Made by a program: the position numbers and the translations under genes. This document shows positions 9,361 to 18,101 of a DNA stretch of 64,000 nucleotides, in pieces. How positions within the stretch are numbered: position 1 is the stretch's first letter; the number at the start of each line of letters is the position of its first letter. This stretch comes from Nocardia aurea (GTDB lineage Bacteria; Actinomycetota; Actinomycetes; Mycobacteriales; Mycobacteriaceae): the NCBI RefSeq assembly GCF_003123685.1, contig NZ_QCYJ01000102.1:1-64000 (forward strand). The letters run 5' to 3'. Under the pieces are notes generated by a model that was not told the origin of the DNA, made no database searches, and worked only from the letters and a program-made list of their open reading frames with translations.

Positions 9361-10425
9361 ATGACGACACCGGCCTTGGTCTCCACGTCAGTTACACCGT
9401 CACCGCGGCGCGGTGGCGCCGACGGTGATTACGCCCGTCTGCTACGGCGGATCTCCGAAGCGGGACTGATGAACCGGCGTCCCCTCTACTACACCGTCCG
9501 ACTCGGACTCGTCGGGATCGCGTTCGCGGGAGGCTGGGCGGCGTTCGTCCTCGTCGGCGATTCGTGGTGGACGCTCGCGGTCGCGGCGTTCATGGCGGTG
9601 ACCTTCGCGCAGACCGCGCTCGTCATGCACGACGTGGCGCACCGCCAGGTGTTCCGGCTGCGACGGCCGACCGAGATCGTCGGCCGCATCGTCGGCAACG
9701 CGGGCATCGGCCTCGGGTACGGCTGGTGGCAGGACAAGCACACCAGGCACCACGCCAACCCGAACCACGAGGAACTCGACCCCGACGTCGCGCCCGACCT
9801 TCTGGTCTGGTCACAACGGCAGGCGCGAGCCAGCCGCGGCCCGGCGCGTCTCATCGGGCGGGCGCAGGCATACCTGTTCTTCCCGCTGCTGATGCTCGAG
9901 GGTCTGAACCTGCACGTGGCGGGAGTCCGCGCGCTCCGAAATCGTTCGGTCAAACACCGCGCACTGGAAGGCGCGCTGCTCTTCGGCCACTTCATCGCCT
10001 ACCTGGCCGTGCTGTTCGCCGTGCTGCCCGCCGACAAGGCCTTCGCGTTCCTCGCGGTGCACCAAGCGCTGTTCGGCCTGTACATGGGCTGCACGTTCGC
10101 CCCGAACCACAAGGGCATGCCGACCCTGACCGGCGACGAGCGCCCCGACTACCTGCGCCGACAGGTGCTGACCTCCCGCAACGTGCGCGGCGGCGTGCTG
10201 ACCGACGTCGCCCTCGGCGGACTCAACTACCAGATCGAGCACCACCTGTTCCCGAGTATGCCGACGCCGAATCTGCGGCGCGCCCGGGTGATCGTCCGTG
10301 ACTACTGCGCCGAGATCGGCGTGGCGTATCACGAAACCGGATTGATCCGTTCCTACAGCGAGGCGCTGAAGCATATGCACCACGTCGGCGCGCCGCTACG
10401 CGCCGAGGATCGCCACCGGGCCTGA
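9361..10425 (+). CDS. Membrane fatty-acid (acyl-lipid) desaturase
   Basis: The 354-residue protein has all three histidine boxes of membrane desaturases: HDVAH (90-94), HTRHH (126-130) and QIEHH (291-295). These bind the diiron centre that inserts a double bond into acyl chains using O2 and ferredoxin or cytochrome electrons. Hydrophobic segments at ~45-90 and ~170-240 place it in the cytoplasmic membrane. The QxxHH third box is typical of front-end (delta-6-like) desaturases, often seen in actinobacterial DesA3-like enzymes. No cytochrome b5 domain is fused and no reductase gene is adjacent. I chose the ATG at 9361 (AGGAAG upstream) over one 33 nt earlier. Confidence 0.92.
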   Translation: MTTPALVSTSVTPSPRRGGADGDYARLLRRISEAGLMNRRPLYYTVRLGLVGIAFAGGWAAFVLVGDSWWTLAVAAFMAVTFAQTALVMHDVAHRQVFRLRRPTEIVGRIVGNAGIGLGYGWWQDKHTRHHANPNHEELDPDVAPDLLVWSQRQARASRGPARLIGRAQAYLFFPLLMLEGLNLHVAGVRALRNRSVKHRALEGALLFGHFIAYLAVLFAVLPADKAFAFLAVHQALFGLYMGCTFAPNHKGMPTLTGDERPDYLRRQVLTSRNVRGGVLTDVALGGLNYQIEHHLFPSMPTPNLRRARVIVRDYCAEIGVAYHETGLIRSYSEALKHMHHVGAPLRAEDRHRA

Positions 10426-10519
10426 TCACCGCTTCCCGGCGGGGTCGACATGGCGAAGTCGGCGTTTCGCGAGGACACTGAGGGCGTAGCACCCCAACTC
10501 GTCCCCAGGAGCACATGCG

Positions 10520-10912
10520 ATGGCAACCAACGGGCCTTTCGGCATCGATCCCGAAGATTTCGAACGCGCGCTGCGCGGGGCGGGAACCGAACTCCGGGAC
10601 CTGCTCGGGAAAGCCGGCGTCTACCTGGATCGCGTCGACCACACGACGGTCGGTTCGCTCGCGTCGCTGCTCGGCCAGTTCACCCGCCCGGAGGCGCCGC
10701 GTGCGCCCAAACCCGAAGGCGAGACCAGCGGGGAGACCGGCAGCGGTGTGTGGGCGATCTACAGCCTCGGCGACAACGGCGAGGCCAGGGTCGACCAGGT
10801 CTTCCCGAACGAGCTGGAGGCTCTGCGCGCGCATCGCGACAACACCGACGATCGCCGTCGGGTGCGGTTCCTTCCCTACGGCGTTCCGGCCAGCGTGCTC
10901 GACGCTCCCTGA
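10520..10912 (+). CDS. Conserved hypothetical protein, two-part 130 aa
   Basis: I do not recognise the family. Residues 1-55 look helical (PEDFERALRGAG, TELRDLLGKAG), followed by a Pro/Gly/Glu-rich linker (56-75), then a compact domain beginning VWAIYSLGDNGEARVDQVFPNELEALRAHRDN that ends in RVRFLPYGVPASVLD. The second half resembles short actinobacterial domains that start with 'W.iy....g.a.v..vfp.E..Al' and are found alone or at the ends of larger proteins. AGGAG lies about 9 nt before the ATG. The protein is soluble and follows the desaturase by 94 nt; a functional link is unproven. Confidence 0.7.
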   Translation: MATNGPFGIDPEDFERALRGAGTELRDLLGKAGVYLDRVDHTTVGSLASLLGQFTRPEAPRAPKPEGETSGETGSGVWAIYSLGDNGEARVDQVFPNELEALRAHRDNTDDRRRVRFLPYGVPASVLDAP

Positions 10913-10932
10913 CCGATCGGCACCGACACCCG

Positions 10933-11928
10933 CTACCGGGGCGAGGTCGGGATCCGTACCGACGAGGACGTGTCGACACCGCGACCGTCCGGATTCTTCG
11001 CGGGTCCGAATTCGGCGATCACCGTGCCGTGCCGGATGACGCCGGAGAGTTCGGGGAGTTCGGTCGGCGCGGACCACGTCCGGAACCCGTCGTGGCTGTC
11101 GCTGTAGAGATAGCGGCCCTCGGTGTACGCGTCGAGGTAGATGCGATGCCCGCCGTCGGGCAGCCTCACCACCGACTGTCCTTCGCGCGGGCCGCCCCAG
11201 CCCGCCCAGTCCCCGGTGGCCACGAAGCTGTACGGGCCCAACGGATTATCGGCCACCGCCAGCTCGATCAGTTTGGTGTTCTCGTTCTTCGCGAACGCGT
11301 ACACCCGCCCGTCCAGTCGCACGAGTTCGGTATCGATATAGCCCAGCGAACCCGGACCGCTCGGGCCCATACCGAGTAGCGGGATCGGCGGCGTCCACGC
11401 CGAGAACCCCGACCCCAGCGGTGCGAGCAGATGCGGGGTGAAGCCGTGCCCCCAGGTCAGCGACACGATGATGCCGACCCTGCCCGCCGCGTCGGAATAC
11501 CACTCCGGCGCCCACGCCCCCTCCAGGCGGCCCGGCACCAGCATCGGCACCGGCGCGATCGCCGTCCAGTCGATCCGATTCCGGCTGCGTGCCAGCCCGA
11601 TCGAGGTCGCGTCGGCGGCCGTGGTGTAGGTGAGGTAGTACCAGCCGTCGGTGTGCAACAGCACGCTGGTATCTCGAACCAACCCCGTCGCGGGCGTGTA
11701 GGCGTGTTCGGCCACCGGCGTGAACCGTGTCCCGTCCACCGACTCGTACACCGCCGCCGTGGTGTCGTTGTCGGCGCGGAACGCCGCCAACGTGTACCGC
11801 ACGGGCACGCGCACCGAATCGACGCCGACCCCCGGTAGCGCCGACTGTGCCCGAGCCGGACCCGCTGCCAGCAATGGCAGTCCGGCCAGCAGTGCGAGCG
11901 CCGATCTGCGTCCCACCGTGATCGCCAT
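10933..11928 (-). CDS. Secreted five-bladed beta-propeller protein, glycoside-hydrolase-43-like
   Basis: The 331-residue product has an export signal (VGRRSALALLAGLPLLAAGPARA, residues 4-26, Tat-like RR) and then repeated beta-propeller blades: DTSVLLHTDGWYYLTYTT, SRNRIDWTAIAPV, GAWAPEWYSDAAG, GYIDTELVRLDGRVYAFAK and GHRIYLDAYTEGRYLYSDS. This spacing is that of GH43/GH62/GH117-type five-bladed propellers, which act on arabinose- or xylose-containing glycans. GAWAPEW is the usual GH43 motif. The catalytic triad is not certain from sequence. The start used is the ATG before the signal peptide; a GTG 36 nt upstream is possible but has no ribosome-binding site. Confidence 0.78.
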   Translation of the reverse strand: MAITVGRRSALALLAGLPLLAAGPARAQSALPGVGVDSVRVPVRYTLAAFRADNDTTAAVYESVDGTRFTPVAEHAYTPATGLVRDTSVLLHTDGWYYLTYTTAADATSIGLARSRNRIDWTAIAPVPMLVPGRLEGAWAPEWYSDAAGRVGIIVSLTWGHGFTPHLLAPLGSGFSAWTPPIPLLGMGPSGPGSLGYIDTELVRLDGRVYAFAKNENTKLIELAVADNPLGPYSFVATGDWAGWGGPREGQSVVRLPDGGHRIYLDAYTEGRYLYSDSHDGFRTWSAPTELPELSGVIRHGTVIAEFGPAKNPDGRGVDTSSSVRIPTSPR

Positions 11929-12138
11929 GAGCAGCGATTCTGCGGTCCGCGCGGCACTATCCACCGCAGGCGCGCCGGGCCCGGCCCTCGCCGATGACGG
12001 CCGACAATCGGGAACCTCCGCCTCCTACGGGTCCTTCGCGACGGAACCGGGTGAAGGATCCGGCAATCCGGACGGGGTCGCGGTGACGAAGCTCAAGGGA
12101 ACCGATGATCTTTCCCCGGCTTCGAGGAGGTTGTCCCT

Positions 12139-12822
12139 GTGCGTTCGAGAAGGAAGTTGGCGACACTGACCGCTGCGGTGATGATCGGTTCGGTCGGTCC
12201 CGCTCTCACCGGGGTCGCCGGGGCGGTGCCCGCGGCGGCGGGCGGCACCATCGTCACGGTCATGGACGCGACGCAGGCTCTCGGACTGGATCCGGGCAGC
12301 GGCCTGGACGGACTTGCCACATTGTGGGTGGGCGGCGGCCGAGTGGCCTTCTTCGGCCACCGCGTCAGCGGGGGCACGATTCGTTTCGGTGGCGAGATCA
12401 CCGTGCGTTCCGGCGCGAGGACGGCCCGGTTGACCGATCTCACGCTCGACATCGGGACCGGCACCGTGGATGCCACCCTCGACAGCCAGCCGTTGCGGCT
12501 GGCCACCATGGACACCGACAACCTCCGCCTGCGCAAAAACCCCGGTGACAAGAACCTGTACCTCGGCATCGGATTCGGCGAGGACAGCCGTGCCGTGCTC
12601 ACCTCCGACGGCGCGGCCGCGCTGAACAGCGCACTCGCCATCGGCACCCTCGCACAAGGCCTGCCCCTGCTCGGCGGCACCATCAGCGTGGGCCTGGCCG
12701 TGGACGAGCGAGTCGCCGCCGAGGTGAACACCGACGCGCCTGCCCTGATCGAGAACGGCGTCGTCGTCGATATCGGACTCGACGAGCGTATCGATCTGTC
12801 CGACGATCTCGGCCGAGGCTGA
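12139..12822 (+). CDS. Secreted protein, possibly HtaA-like beta-domain
   Basis: The 227-residue protein opens with a signal peptide (residues 1-34, ending GAVPAAAG). The mature sequence is beta-rich: GRVAFFGHRVSGGTIRFGGEITVR, then alternating strands to LTSDGAAALNSAL. The order F-GH..G..(I/L).F, a run of paired strands and a late DGAAALN segment recalls HtaA-type heme-uptake domains of actinobacteria, but the match is by eye and I cannot see a heme ligand with confidence. No TM anchor or sortase signal follows. The GTG start is preceded by GAGGAGG. It is divergent from the secreted propeller gene. Confidence 0.7.
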   Translation: MRSRRKLATLTAAVMIGSVGPALTGVAGAVPAAAGGTIVTVMDATQALGLDPGSGLDGLATLWVGGGRVAFFGHRVSGGTIRFGGEITVRSGARTARLTDLTLDIGTGTVDATLDSQPLRLATMDTDNLRLRKNPGDKNLYLGIGFGEDSRAVLTSDGAAALNSALAIGTLAQGLPLLGGTISVGLAVDERVAAEVNTDAPALIENGVVVDIGLDERIDLSDDLGRG

Positions 12823-12873
12823 CGCCGCCGTCGCGTTCGCCTACCGATCACGGCATCGCGCGATCGTCGGCGG

Positions 12874-13680
12874 TCAGGGGTGGCGGGCGATCACCGCGAA
12901 CATCGTCACCGAGAAGTGGTAGTCGCCCGCCGCGATGCCGCGCTCGACATCGCGGAGCAGCCGATCGCGCTGTTCGACGGTGATAGTCCCGTCCGCGACA
13001 ACGCTTTCCGCGAACGCGGTGCACATCGGCACCGCCGAGTCCGGTCCCCAGATGACGGCCTCTGAGCCCATGTCCTCGATCACGAATCCCGCCTCGGCCA
13101 ACAGACCTCGCAATCGTCGACCGGACCGCCGGTTCGGGACGGCGGCGTCCATCCGCTGCCGCATCGACTCGATGACCTGCGGATCACCCGGATGCAGGAT
13201 CGCGGTCGACCAGTCGCTGTCGATCAACGCCACCCGACCGCCCGGTCGTGTCACCCGGGCGATCTCGGCGGTGGCCCGCGCCGGATCGTCCAGGTGCTGG
13301 TAGACGCGTTCGCAGCGGAGCACGTCGACCACGCCGTCCGGCAGCGGCAACGCGTAGGCCGATCCCTCGATGAATTCGGTTCTCACCCCGGCCGCCCGCT
13401 GCCTCGCCACCGCCAGCATCGACGGGTTCGGATCGATCCCGATCGCCCTGCCGCTCTCGCCGACCGATCGGGCCAGCTCCACGACTTCGGTACCGGTACC
13501 GCAACCCAGATCCACGGCGGTCTCGCCTGCCCGCACGGCCAGCGCGTCGCGAACCCACCGGCGCATCCGCACGACACCGGGCAACTCGGCCTGATCGTCG
13601 AGAAGCCGCACATTCAGTGTCTGCTCGGCTCGATGAACCTGGTCGATATGGAAGGACGGAACGCCACCCTGATCGCTCAC
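12874..13680 (-). CDS. Class I SAM-dependent methyltransferase (UbiE/Methyltransf_11 type)
   Basis: The 268-residue enzyme has SAM-binding motif I VDLGCGTGTEV (~50-60), the acidic end of strand 2 (IGIDPNPSM), motif II-like GVVDVLRCERVYQHL and a later GGRVALIDSDWS. This is the Rossmann-like fold of Methyltransf_11/UbiE small-molecule methyltransferases. The substrate is unknown. The GTG start has no ribosome-binding site but is preceded 6 nt upstream by CATACT, so the transcript is probably leaderless. The upstream gene on the same strand ends 97 bp before it. Confidence 0.85.
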   Translation of the reverse strand: MSDQGGVPSFHIDQVHRAEQTLNVRLLDDQAELPGVVRMRRWVRDALAVRAGETAVDLGCGTGTEVVELARSVGESGRAIGIDPNPSMLAVARQRAAGVRTEFIEGSAYALPLPDGVVDVLRCERVYQHLDDPARATAEIARVTRPGGRVALIDSDWSTAILHPGDPQVIESMRQRMDAAVPNRRSGRRLRGLLAEAGFVIEDMGSEAVIWGPDSAVPMCTAFAESVVADGTITVEQRDRLLRDVERGIAAGDYHFSVTMFAVIARHP

Positions 13681-13777
13681 TCCGCCAGTATGCGCGCGCC
13701 CGCCGCCACTCCGAAGCCGCCGCGCGCGTGCGATAGCCACTCGATTGCCGGAGCTGCGCAGATCCGGATATCGGGGA

Positions 13778-14803
13778 TCATCGGGCGACGACGGTCCGCA
13801 TCCAGTCGAGGACGGCGTCCTGATAGGCGACGGTATTGCGCGCGAGATTGACCGAGTGGCCCGCGCCGGGAAGGACGAAGGCACGCAATTGCGCGGCGGG
13901 GGCGAAGTATTGCGCCTCGGCGGCGAGCAGGGTGGCGCTGTCGCGGCACACCGCGAACTCGGGTCCGCACGACAACCGGTCCAGGCTGCCGTCGACCAAC
14001 AGGACCGGTGCGTCGATCAACGAGGACATCCCAGGCAGGGTGGAGGTGAGTCCGTCGGGGTACTCGGTGAGCGAGAAGGTCTCCTTGGTCGACTCGTCGA
14101 GGGCCAGTACCTGCGGATCCACGTTCCCCGTACCGTGGAAATTGCGTTCGCGAGTGCCGGGACGGGTCACCAGATAGCCGGAATCGAGTCCGCCCGAGGC
14201 GAAGTCGGGATCCTCGACGGCCGGATGGTAAGTACCGATCACGCCGAGTACCTCGGGGACGTTGAGCGCGTGCGAGTAGCCGGTGAGCAGGACGCCGTCG
14301 ACGTCGCGGTAGGCGGTGGCCTCCATGACCGATGTGCCCGAACTCAGCGAGTGACCGGCGGTGACGACCGTGGCGAACGGCGCCGCCCCGGCGACGCCGT
14401 GCCGTAGCGCCTGCACGATGCCGTGCAGCGCCTCGGCGGTGGCGGAGGCGGTCAACGACGCACTGGGCGGTCTGCTGCTCGCGCCGTTGCCGAGTCGATC
14501 GGCCACCAGGGTCGCGTATCCCGCCGCGTTCATGGCCCGGCGGAAGTTGTAGGTCTCCGGGGCGTAGGGGAAGTCCCAGTAGGTGTGGTTGTAGTTGGAA
14601 CCGGCCATGAGCACCATCACGGTCTCGGTGGGCCGATCCGGCAGGCACAGGGTGGCGGCCAGGACACCTTGGGGCACAGGGAAACTCACCTCCTGACACC
14701 GAGCCTGCGGCGCGGTCGGTTCGGCGGCGACCCCGCCGGGGCAGACGAGGCACAGCAGCAGCGCAGCAGCGCAGGCGGCCAGGTTTCGGACCGAGGTTCG
14801 CAC
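13778..14803 (-). CDS. Secreted alpha/beta hydrolase
   Basis: The 341-residue protein starts with a signal peptide (LAACAAALLLCLVCPGGVAAEP, residues 8-29) and has an alpha/beta-hydrolase core: VMVLMAGSNYNHTYWDF (oxyanion region ~63-79), the nucleophile elbow TAGHSLSSG (Ser152), VLLVDGSLDRLSCG (acid) and LPGAGHSVNLA (His). The elbow reads GHSLS instead of the usual GxSxG, which is uncommon and worth checking. It probably hydrolyses esters or lipids outside the cell. GTG was chosen because AAGGGAG lies just upstream and the signal peptide starts there; longer frames lack both. Confidence 0.85.
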   Translation of the reverse strand: MRTSVRNLAACAAALLLCLVCPGGVAAEPTAPQARCQEVSFPVPQGVLAATLCLPDRPTETVMVLMAGSNYNHTYWDFPYAPETYNFRRAMNAAGYATLVADRLGNGASSRPPSASLTASATAEALHGIVQALRHGVAGAAPFATVVTAGHSLSSGTSVMEATAYRDVDGVLLTGYSHALNVPEVLGVIGTYHPAVEDPDFASGGLDSGYLVTRPGTRERNFHGTGNVDPQVLALDESTKETFSLTEYPDGLTSTLPGMSSLIDAPVLLVDGSLDRLSCGPEFAVCRDSATLLAAEAQYFAPAAQLRAFVLPGAGHSVNLARNTVAYQDAVLDWMRTVVAR

Positions 14804-14962
14804 GCGGGGGCTCCCTTGGGTGGCGGCGATGTGCGCCGACCTGTCGGCCGACCATCGGTGAGGCAGGTTATAGCGATGCGCCCGCGACACGCAAGACAGC
14901 GAAACCTCGGCGAATCCTGATGGACCCCGGCCGGTTTCACAGCTATCGCGCGGTAAAAGATT

Positions 14963-16105
14963 GTGAGAAGCTCCAACACGGTGCCGGTCGGTATGGCGAA
15001 ACTCCGCCGACCTGGGCACGGCTACGAGGATGTTCCTGGAAGGTTGCGGTTCACGATGCAGGAGATGGGCGCACGGGCGGTGCATCTCGTCGGCAGTTAT
15101 CCGGCCGAGAGTACCGAGGAGGCGATGCTGGCCGTGCTCGACGGCGCCGGTTCGCGCCTGCTGACGCTCCCGACCGGTGAGACGAGCCGCTACGAGTTCT
15201 ATATCCAGCCGATCATCGAGGGGTTGGCGGCGCAGGGGGTGCTGGAGGTCAAGCGCGCCGGATCGTGGGAGTCCAGCCGGGAGCGCACCGTGTACCAGGT
15301 GCCGCGCGGCACCGAATTAACCGGCGACGCCATGGAACTCGGATATCGCGCCGAGGCGCAGGAGGCGCTGCCGATCTACCGGCGGCTGCGTGCCGAGCGC
15401 GATCTCACCGGCCTGCCGTTGCAGATCGGCATGCCGACCGATTTCACGCTGGCCTTCATCGCGATGGGCATCGCCGGAATCCGTTCGCACCGTGCCGCTT
15501 TCCGGGAGGCGGCGGCCCGCGACATCGCGGCGATTCGCGAGTCGGCGGGCGAGGAGGTGATCGTGCAGTTGGAGGCCACCGCCGAGATGGTGTTGACCGC
15601 GAAAGCCGCACCGCTGCACAAAGGATTGGACTCGGCCCTCGGCATCGGGAAAGGTATCGCCGCGGCGGCCGCGGCCGCGCCCGCGGGCACCCGCTTCGGT
15701 GTGCACCTATGCGTCGGCAGTATGAACAACCGGTCCCGCGTCACCCTGCGGGACGCGCGGCCACTGGTCGAACTCGCCAATTCCGTGGCACGCCGATGGC
15801 CTTCGGACCGACCGCTCGAATACATACACGGGCCGTTCGCCGCCGGGGATGTCCCGCCGTCCACCGATCCTCGGTTCTACGCGCCGTTGGCCGAACTGGA
15901 CCTGCCGTCCGGTACCCGGTTCATCGCCGGGTTCGTGCACGAAAGTCCCTCCCTGGAAGAACAATCCACGACGCTGCGGATGATCGAGCAGGCACTGGGC
16001 AGGCGACTGGACGGCATCGCGAGCGCCTGCGGCCTCGGTCGGCGGCCGCGGGCGATCGCCGACGCGATGGTGGCCCGCGCCGCCGCCCTGGCCGACGTGA
16101 CGTGA
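14963..16105 (+). CDS. MetE/UROD-like TIM-barrel protein, function unknown
   Basis: The 380-residue product looks like the C-terminal barrel of cobalamin-independent methionine synthase and its many actinobacterial relatives: AVHLVGSYPAES at the start, PLQIGMPTDFTLAF in the middle, VIVQLEATAEMV, GVHLCVGSMNNRS and FIAGFVHE near the end. The Zn-binding His-Cys set of true MetE is not clear, so it is unlikely to make methionine. Two starts are possible: GTG at 14963 (used) and ATG at 14993; neither has a good ribosome-binding site. It is a cytoplasmic single-gene unit, convergent with the methyltransferase gene to its right. Confidence 0.72.
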   Translation: MRSSNTVPVGMAKLRRPGHGYEDVPGRLRFTMQEMGARAVHLVGSYPAESTEEAMLAVLDGAGSRLLTLPTGETSRYEFYIQPIIEGLAAQGVLEVKRAGSWESSRERTVYQVPRGTELTGDAMELGYRAEAQEALPIYRRLRAERDLTGLPLQIGMPTDFTLAFIAMGIAGIRSHRAAFREAAARDIAAIRESAGEEVIVQLEATAEMVLTAKAAPLHKGLDSALGIGKGIAAAAAAAPAGTRFGVHLCVGSMNNRSRVTLRDARPLVELANSVARRWPSDRPLEYIHGPFAAGDVPPSTDPRFYAPLAELDLPSGTRFIAGFVHESPSLEEQSTTLRMIEQALGRRLDGIASACGLGRRPRAIADAMVARAAALADVT

Positions 16106-16116
16106 CGTCCGGCGGA

Positions 16117-16932
16117 TCAGGACTTGCGGCCGATTCCGCCCAGCAGAACCAGATTGGTGCCAGGCAGGTCCTCGTCGAGCCAATCCTGCACGGGGACCAC
16201 ACCGGGCCCGAGCGTTTCGAAACCGTCCAACAGCCGCGTCACCTCTTCTTCGGTGCGGTAGCGCGGCTGCGAGGAACTGCCCGCGGTGCTGTCGGAGGAT
16301 CGCTCGATGAAATCCTTGTGCGTGTCGTCGCTTCCGTGCGTGAAGGCCAGATAGCTGCCCGGTGCCAGTTCGTCGCGCAACCGCGCGATGATTCCCGCCG
16401 GATCCTCGTCGTCCATGACGTAGTGCAGGACACCGACGATCAGGATCGCGACCGGTCGGTCGAAATCTATGAGTTGTTCCGAACGCAGTCGCTCGATGAT
16501 GAGGTCCGGCTGCCGGATGTCGCCCAACATCGATGTGACACCGGGCGAACTGACCAGCAACGCGTTGGCGTGCACGTGGACGACCGGGTCGTAGTCGACG
16601 GCCACCACGCGCGCGTCGGGTTCGATCGCTTGGGCCACCTCGTGCACATTGGGCGAGATCGGGATCCCCGCACCGATGTCGACGAATTGACATACGCCCG
16701 CTCGTGCGGCCATCTCCACCGCGTGCAGCAGGAAACGGCGACTGAACCAGGCGGTGGTCCTGGTATCGGGTGCGACCGCGAGCATCTGGTGGGCCAGTAA
16801 CTGGTCGACCGCGTAGTTGTCCTTACCACCCAGCAGGTAGTTGTAGACGCGCGCCGCGTTCGGCCGGTTGGGATCCGCGCCCTCGGGCACGCGTGCGGCC
16901 TCCGCGGCCCTGTCCTCGATATCCCCGCTCAC
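16117..16932 (-). CDS. SAM-dependent methyltransferase, PF04672 (DUF574) family
   Basis: The 271-residue protein carries the PF04672 signature: PNAARVYNYLLGGKDNYAVD (~23-42), FVDIGAGIPISPNVHEVAQ (SAM site), VAVDYDPVVHVHANALL, DFDRPVAILIVGVLHYVMD and the C-terminal WLDEDLPGTNLVLLGGIGRK. This family is greatly expanded in Streptomyces and Nocardia, supporting the taxonomic call. Its substrates are mostly unknown. The GTG start lacks a ribosome-binding site; TAGGGT lies 7 nt upstream, so the mRNA is probably leaderless. It is convergent with the MetE-like gene. Confidence 0.93.
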   Translation of the reverse strand: MSGDIEDRAAEAARVPEGADPNRPNAARVYNYLLGGKDNYAVDQLLAHQMLAVAPDTRTTAWFSRRFLLHAVEMAARAGVCQFVDIGAGIPISPNVHEVAQAIEPDARVVAVDYDPVVHVHANALLVSSPGVTSMLGDIRQPDLIIERLRSEQLIDFDRPVAILIVGVLHYVMDDEDPAGIIARLRDELAPGSYLAFTHGSDDTHKDFIERSSDSTAGSSSQPRYRTEEEVTRLLDGFETLGPGVVPVQDWLDEDLPGTNLVLLGGIGRKS

Positions 16933-17054
16933 GGCCGCAACCCTACTGTGTTCGGATCGAATGCACCTCCGGGCCGACCGGATGATCGGCCGACTGTTCC
17001 GATCCGGATCAGCTTCACCGCCGCGAGCGCGCGCCGATTCGGCTCGAGGGCGGA

Positions 17055-17966
17055 CTACTCCCCCGGCGGAGTCGTGGTTTCCCCCGTCCATGGCCGCAGT
17101 TTCTCCGGATTCCGGATCACCCAGATATGGGTGATCCGGCCATCGGCGATGTCGAAGGCGTAGACCGAGACGACGGTGTCGCCGAGCTGCGCCACCAGGC
17201 CGGGTTGGCCGTTCACCGTGCGCTCCAGCAGGGTCACCGCGGGGCCCCTGGTGGCGATTTCCATCCAGAGGCGGGCGATCTGTTCGTCACCGTGGACCGG
17301 GTCGCGGAATGCGAGCGCTATGCCGCCGCTGTCGGCGGTCGCGGTCGCCCGTGGATCGAGCAGCCCGATAAGAGCCTCGATATCCTTTGTCTCCCATGCT
17401 CGTTTGAAATCCCGGACCACCTCGGCGCGCTCGGCGCCCGACGGTCCCCGCGAAGTGTCGATGCGGCGTCGGGCGCTGGAGGCGAGTTGTCGGCAGGCCG
17501 CCGGGGTGCGCCCGACGATCTCGGCGACCTCGGCGAAGGAGTAGCGGAACACGTCGTGCAGGACGAACGCCACCCGCTCGGCCGGGGTCATGGAATCCAG
17601 CACGACGAGGAAGGCCATGCCGATCGACTCGTCGAGGGTGACACGGTCGACCGGATCGACGCAAACCCGACCGTCGAGCCATTCGGACCGGCCGGGTATC
17701 GGTTCCGGAATCCATTCGCCCACATAACGTTCTCGCCTGGCGCGCGCCGATCCGAGCAGATCCAGGCAGATGCGGCCCGCGACCGTCGTCAACCACGCGC
17801 CCGGCGCCGCGACCTGCTCGCGCTGCGCGGGTGAGAGCGCGTACCAGCGCGCGTAGCTCTCCTGCACCACGTCCTCGGCCTCGGCCAGGGAACCGAGCAG
17901 CCGGTAGGCGAGATTGATCAGCTGACGGCGTTCACCGATCACCTCGGGCTGGTGCGAATCGGTCAT
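17055..17966 (-). CDS. ECF sigma factor of the ECF41/SigJ type with C-terminal SnoaL domain
   Basis: The 303-residue protein has sigma region 2 (~10-75: LINLAYRLLGSLAEAEDVVQESYARW), region 4 (~115-165: AFVLHDVFRYSFAEVAEIVGRTPAACRQLASSARRRI) and a SnoaL-like extension (~175-290) ending in HIWVIRNPEKLRPW. That last motif matches the conserved NPDKL of ECF41 sigma factors, whose C-terminal domain modulates activity in place of a classical anti-sigma factor. AAGGAG precedes the ATG. It is divergent from an FMN reductase/SnoaL pair, the usual position of ECF41 target genes. A long open frame extends upstream, but this ATG fits the domain start. Confidence 0.92.
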   Translation of the reverse strand: MTDSHQPEVIGERRQLINLAYRLLGSLAEAEDVVQESYARWYALSPAQREQVAAPGAWLTTVAGRICLDLLGSARARRERYVGEWIPEPIPGRSEWLDGRVCVDPVDRVTLDESIGMAFLVVLDSMTPAERVAFVLHDVFRYSFAEVAEIVGRTPAACRQLASSARRRIDTSRGPSGAERAEVVRDFKRAWETKDIEALIGLLDPRATATADSGGIALAFRDPVHGDEQIARLWMEIATRGPAVTLLERTVNGQPGLVAQLGDTVVSVYAFDIADGRITHIWVIRNPEKLRPWTGETTTPPGE

Positions 17967-18036
17967 GATGTCGGCTCCTTCGGTCGACGCGGGTTCATCG
18001 ATTCGACGAAACAGGGACCCGGATTGTGAGGCGGCC

Positions 18037-18061
18037 TGACATTCCGCACGGCTGTGTCGTC
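18037..18061 (+). promoter_or_regulatory. Possible ECF41-type promoter for the FMN-reductase operon
   Basis: TGACATT (18037-18043) and CGTC (18058-18061) are spaced by 14 bp and lie about 40 bp before the FMN-reductase start, in the region shared with the divergent ECF41 gene. The known ECF41 pattern is TGTCACA then CGTC, so the -10 matches and the -35 is imperfect. A better TGTCAC exists on the other strand (18070-18075) but lacks a matching CGTC. Confidence 0.3.
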
Positions 18062-18101
18062 GGAAGGTCGTGACACCCTCAGCAGAACAGGAGTTCCTGA
18101 T

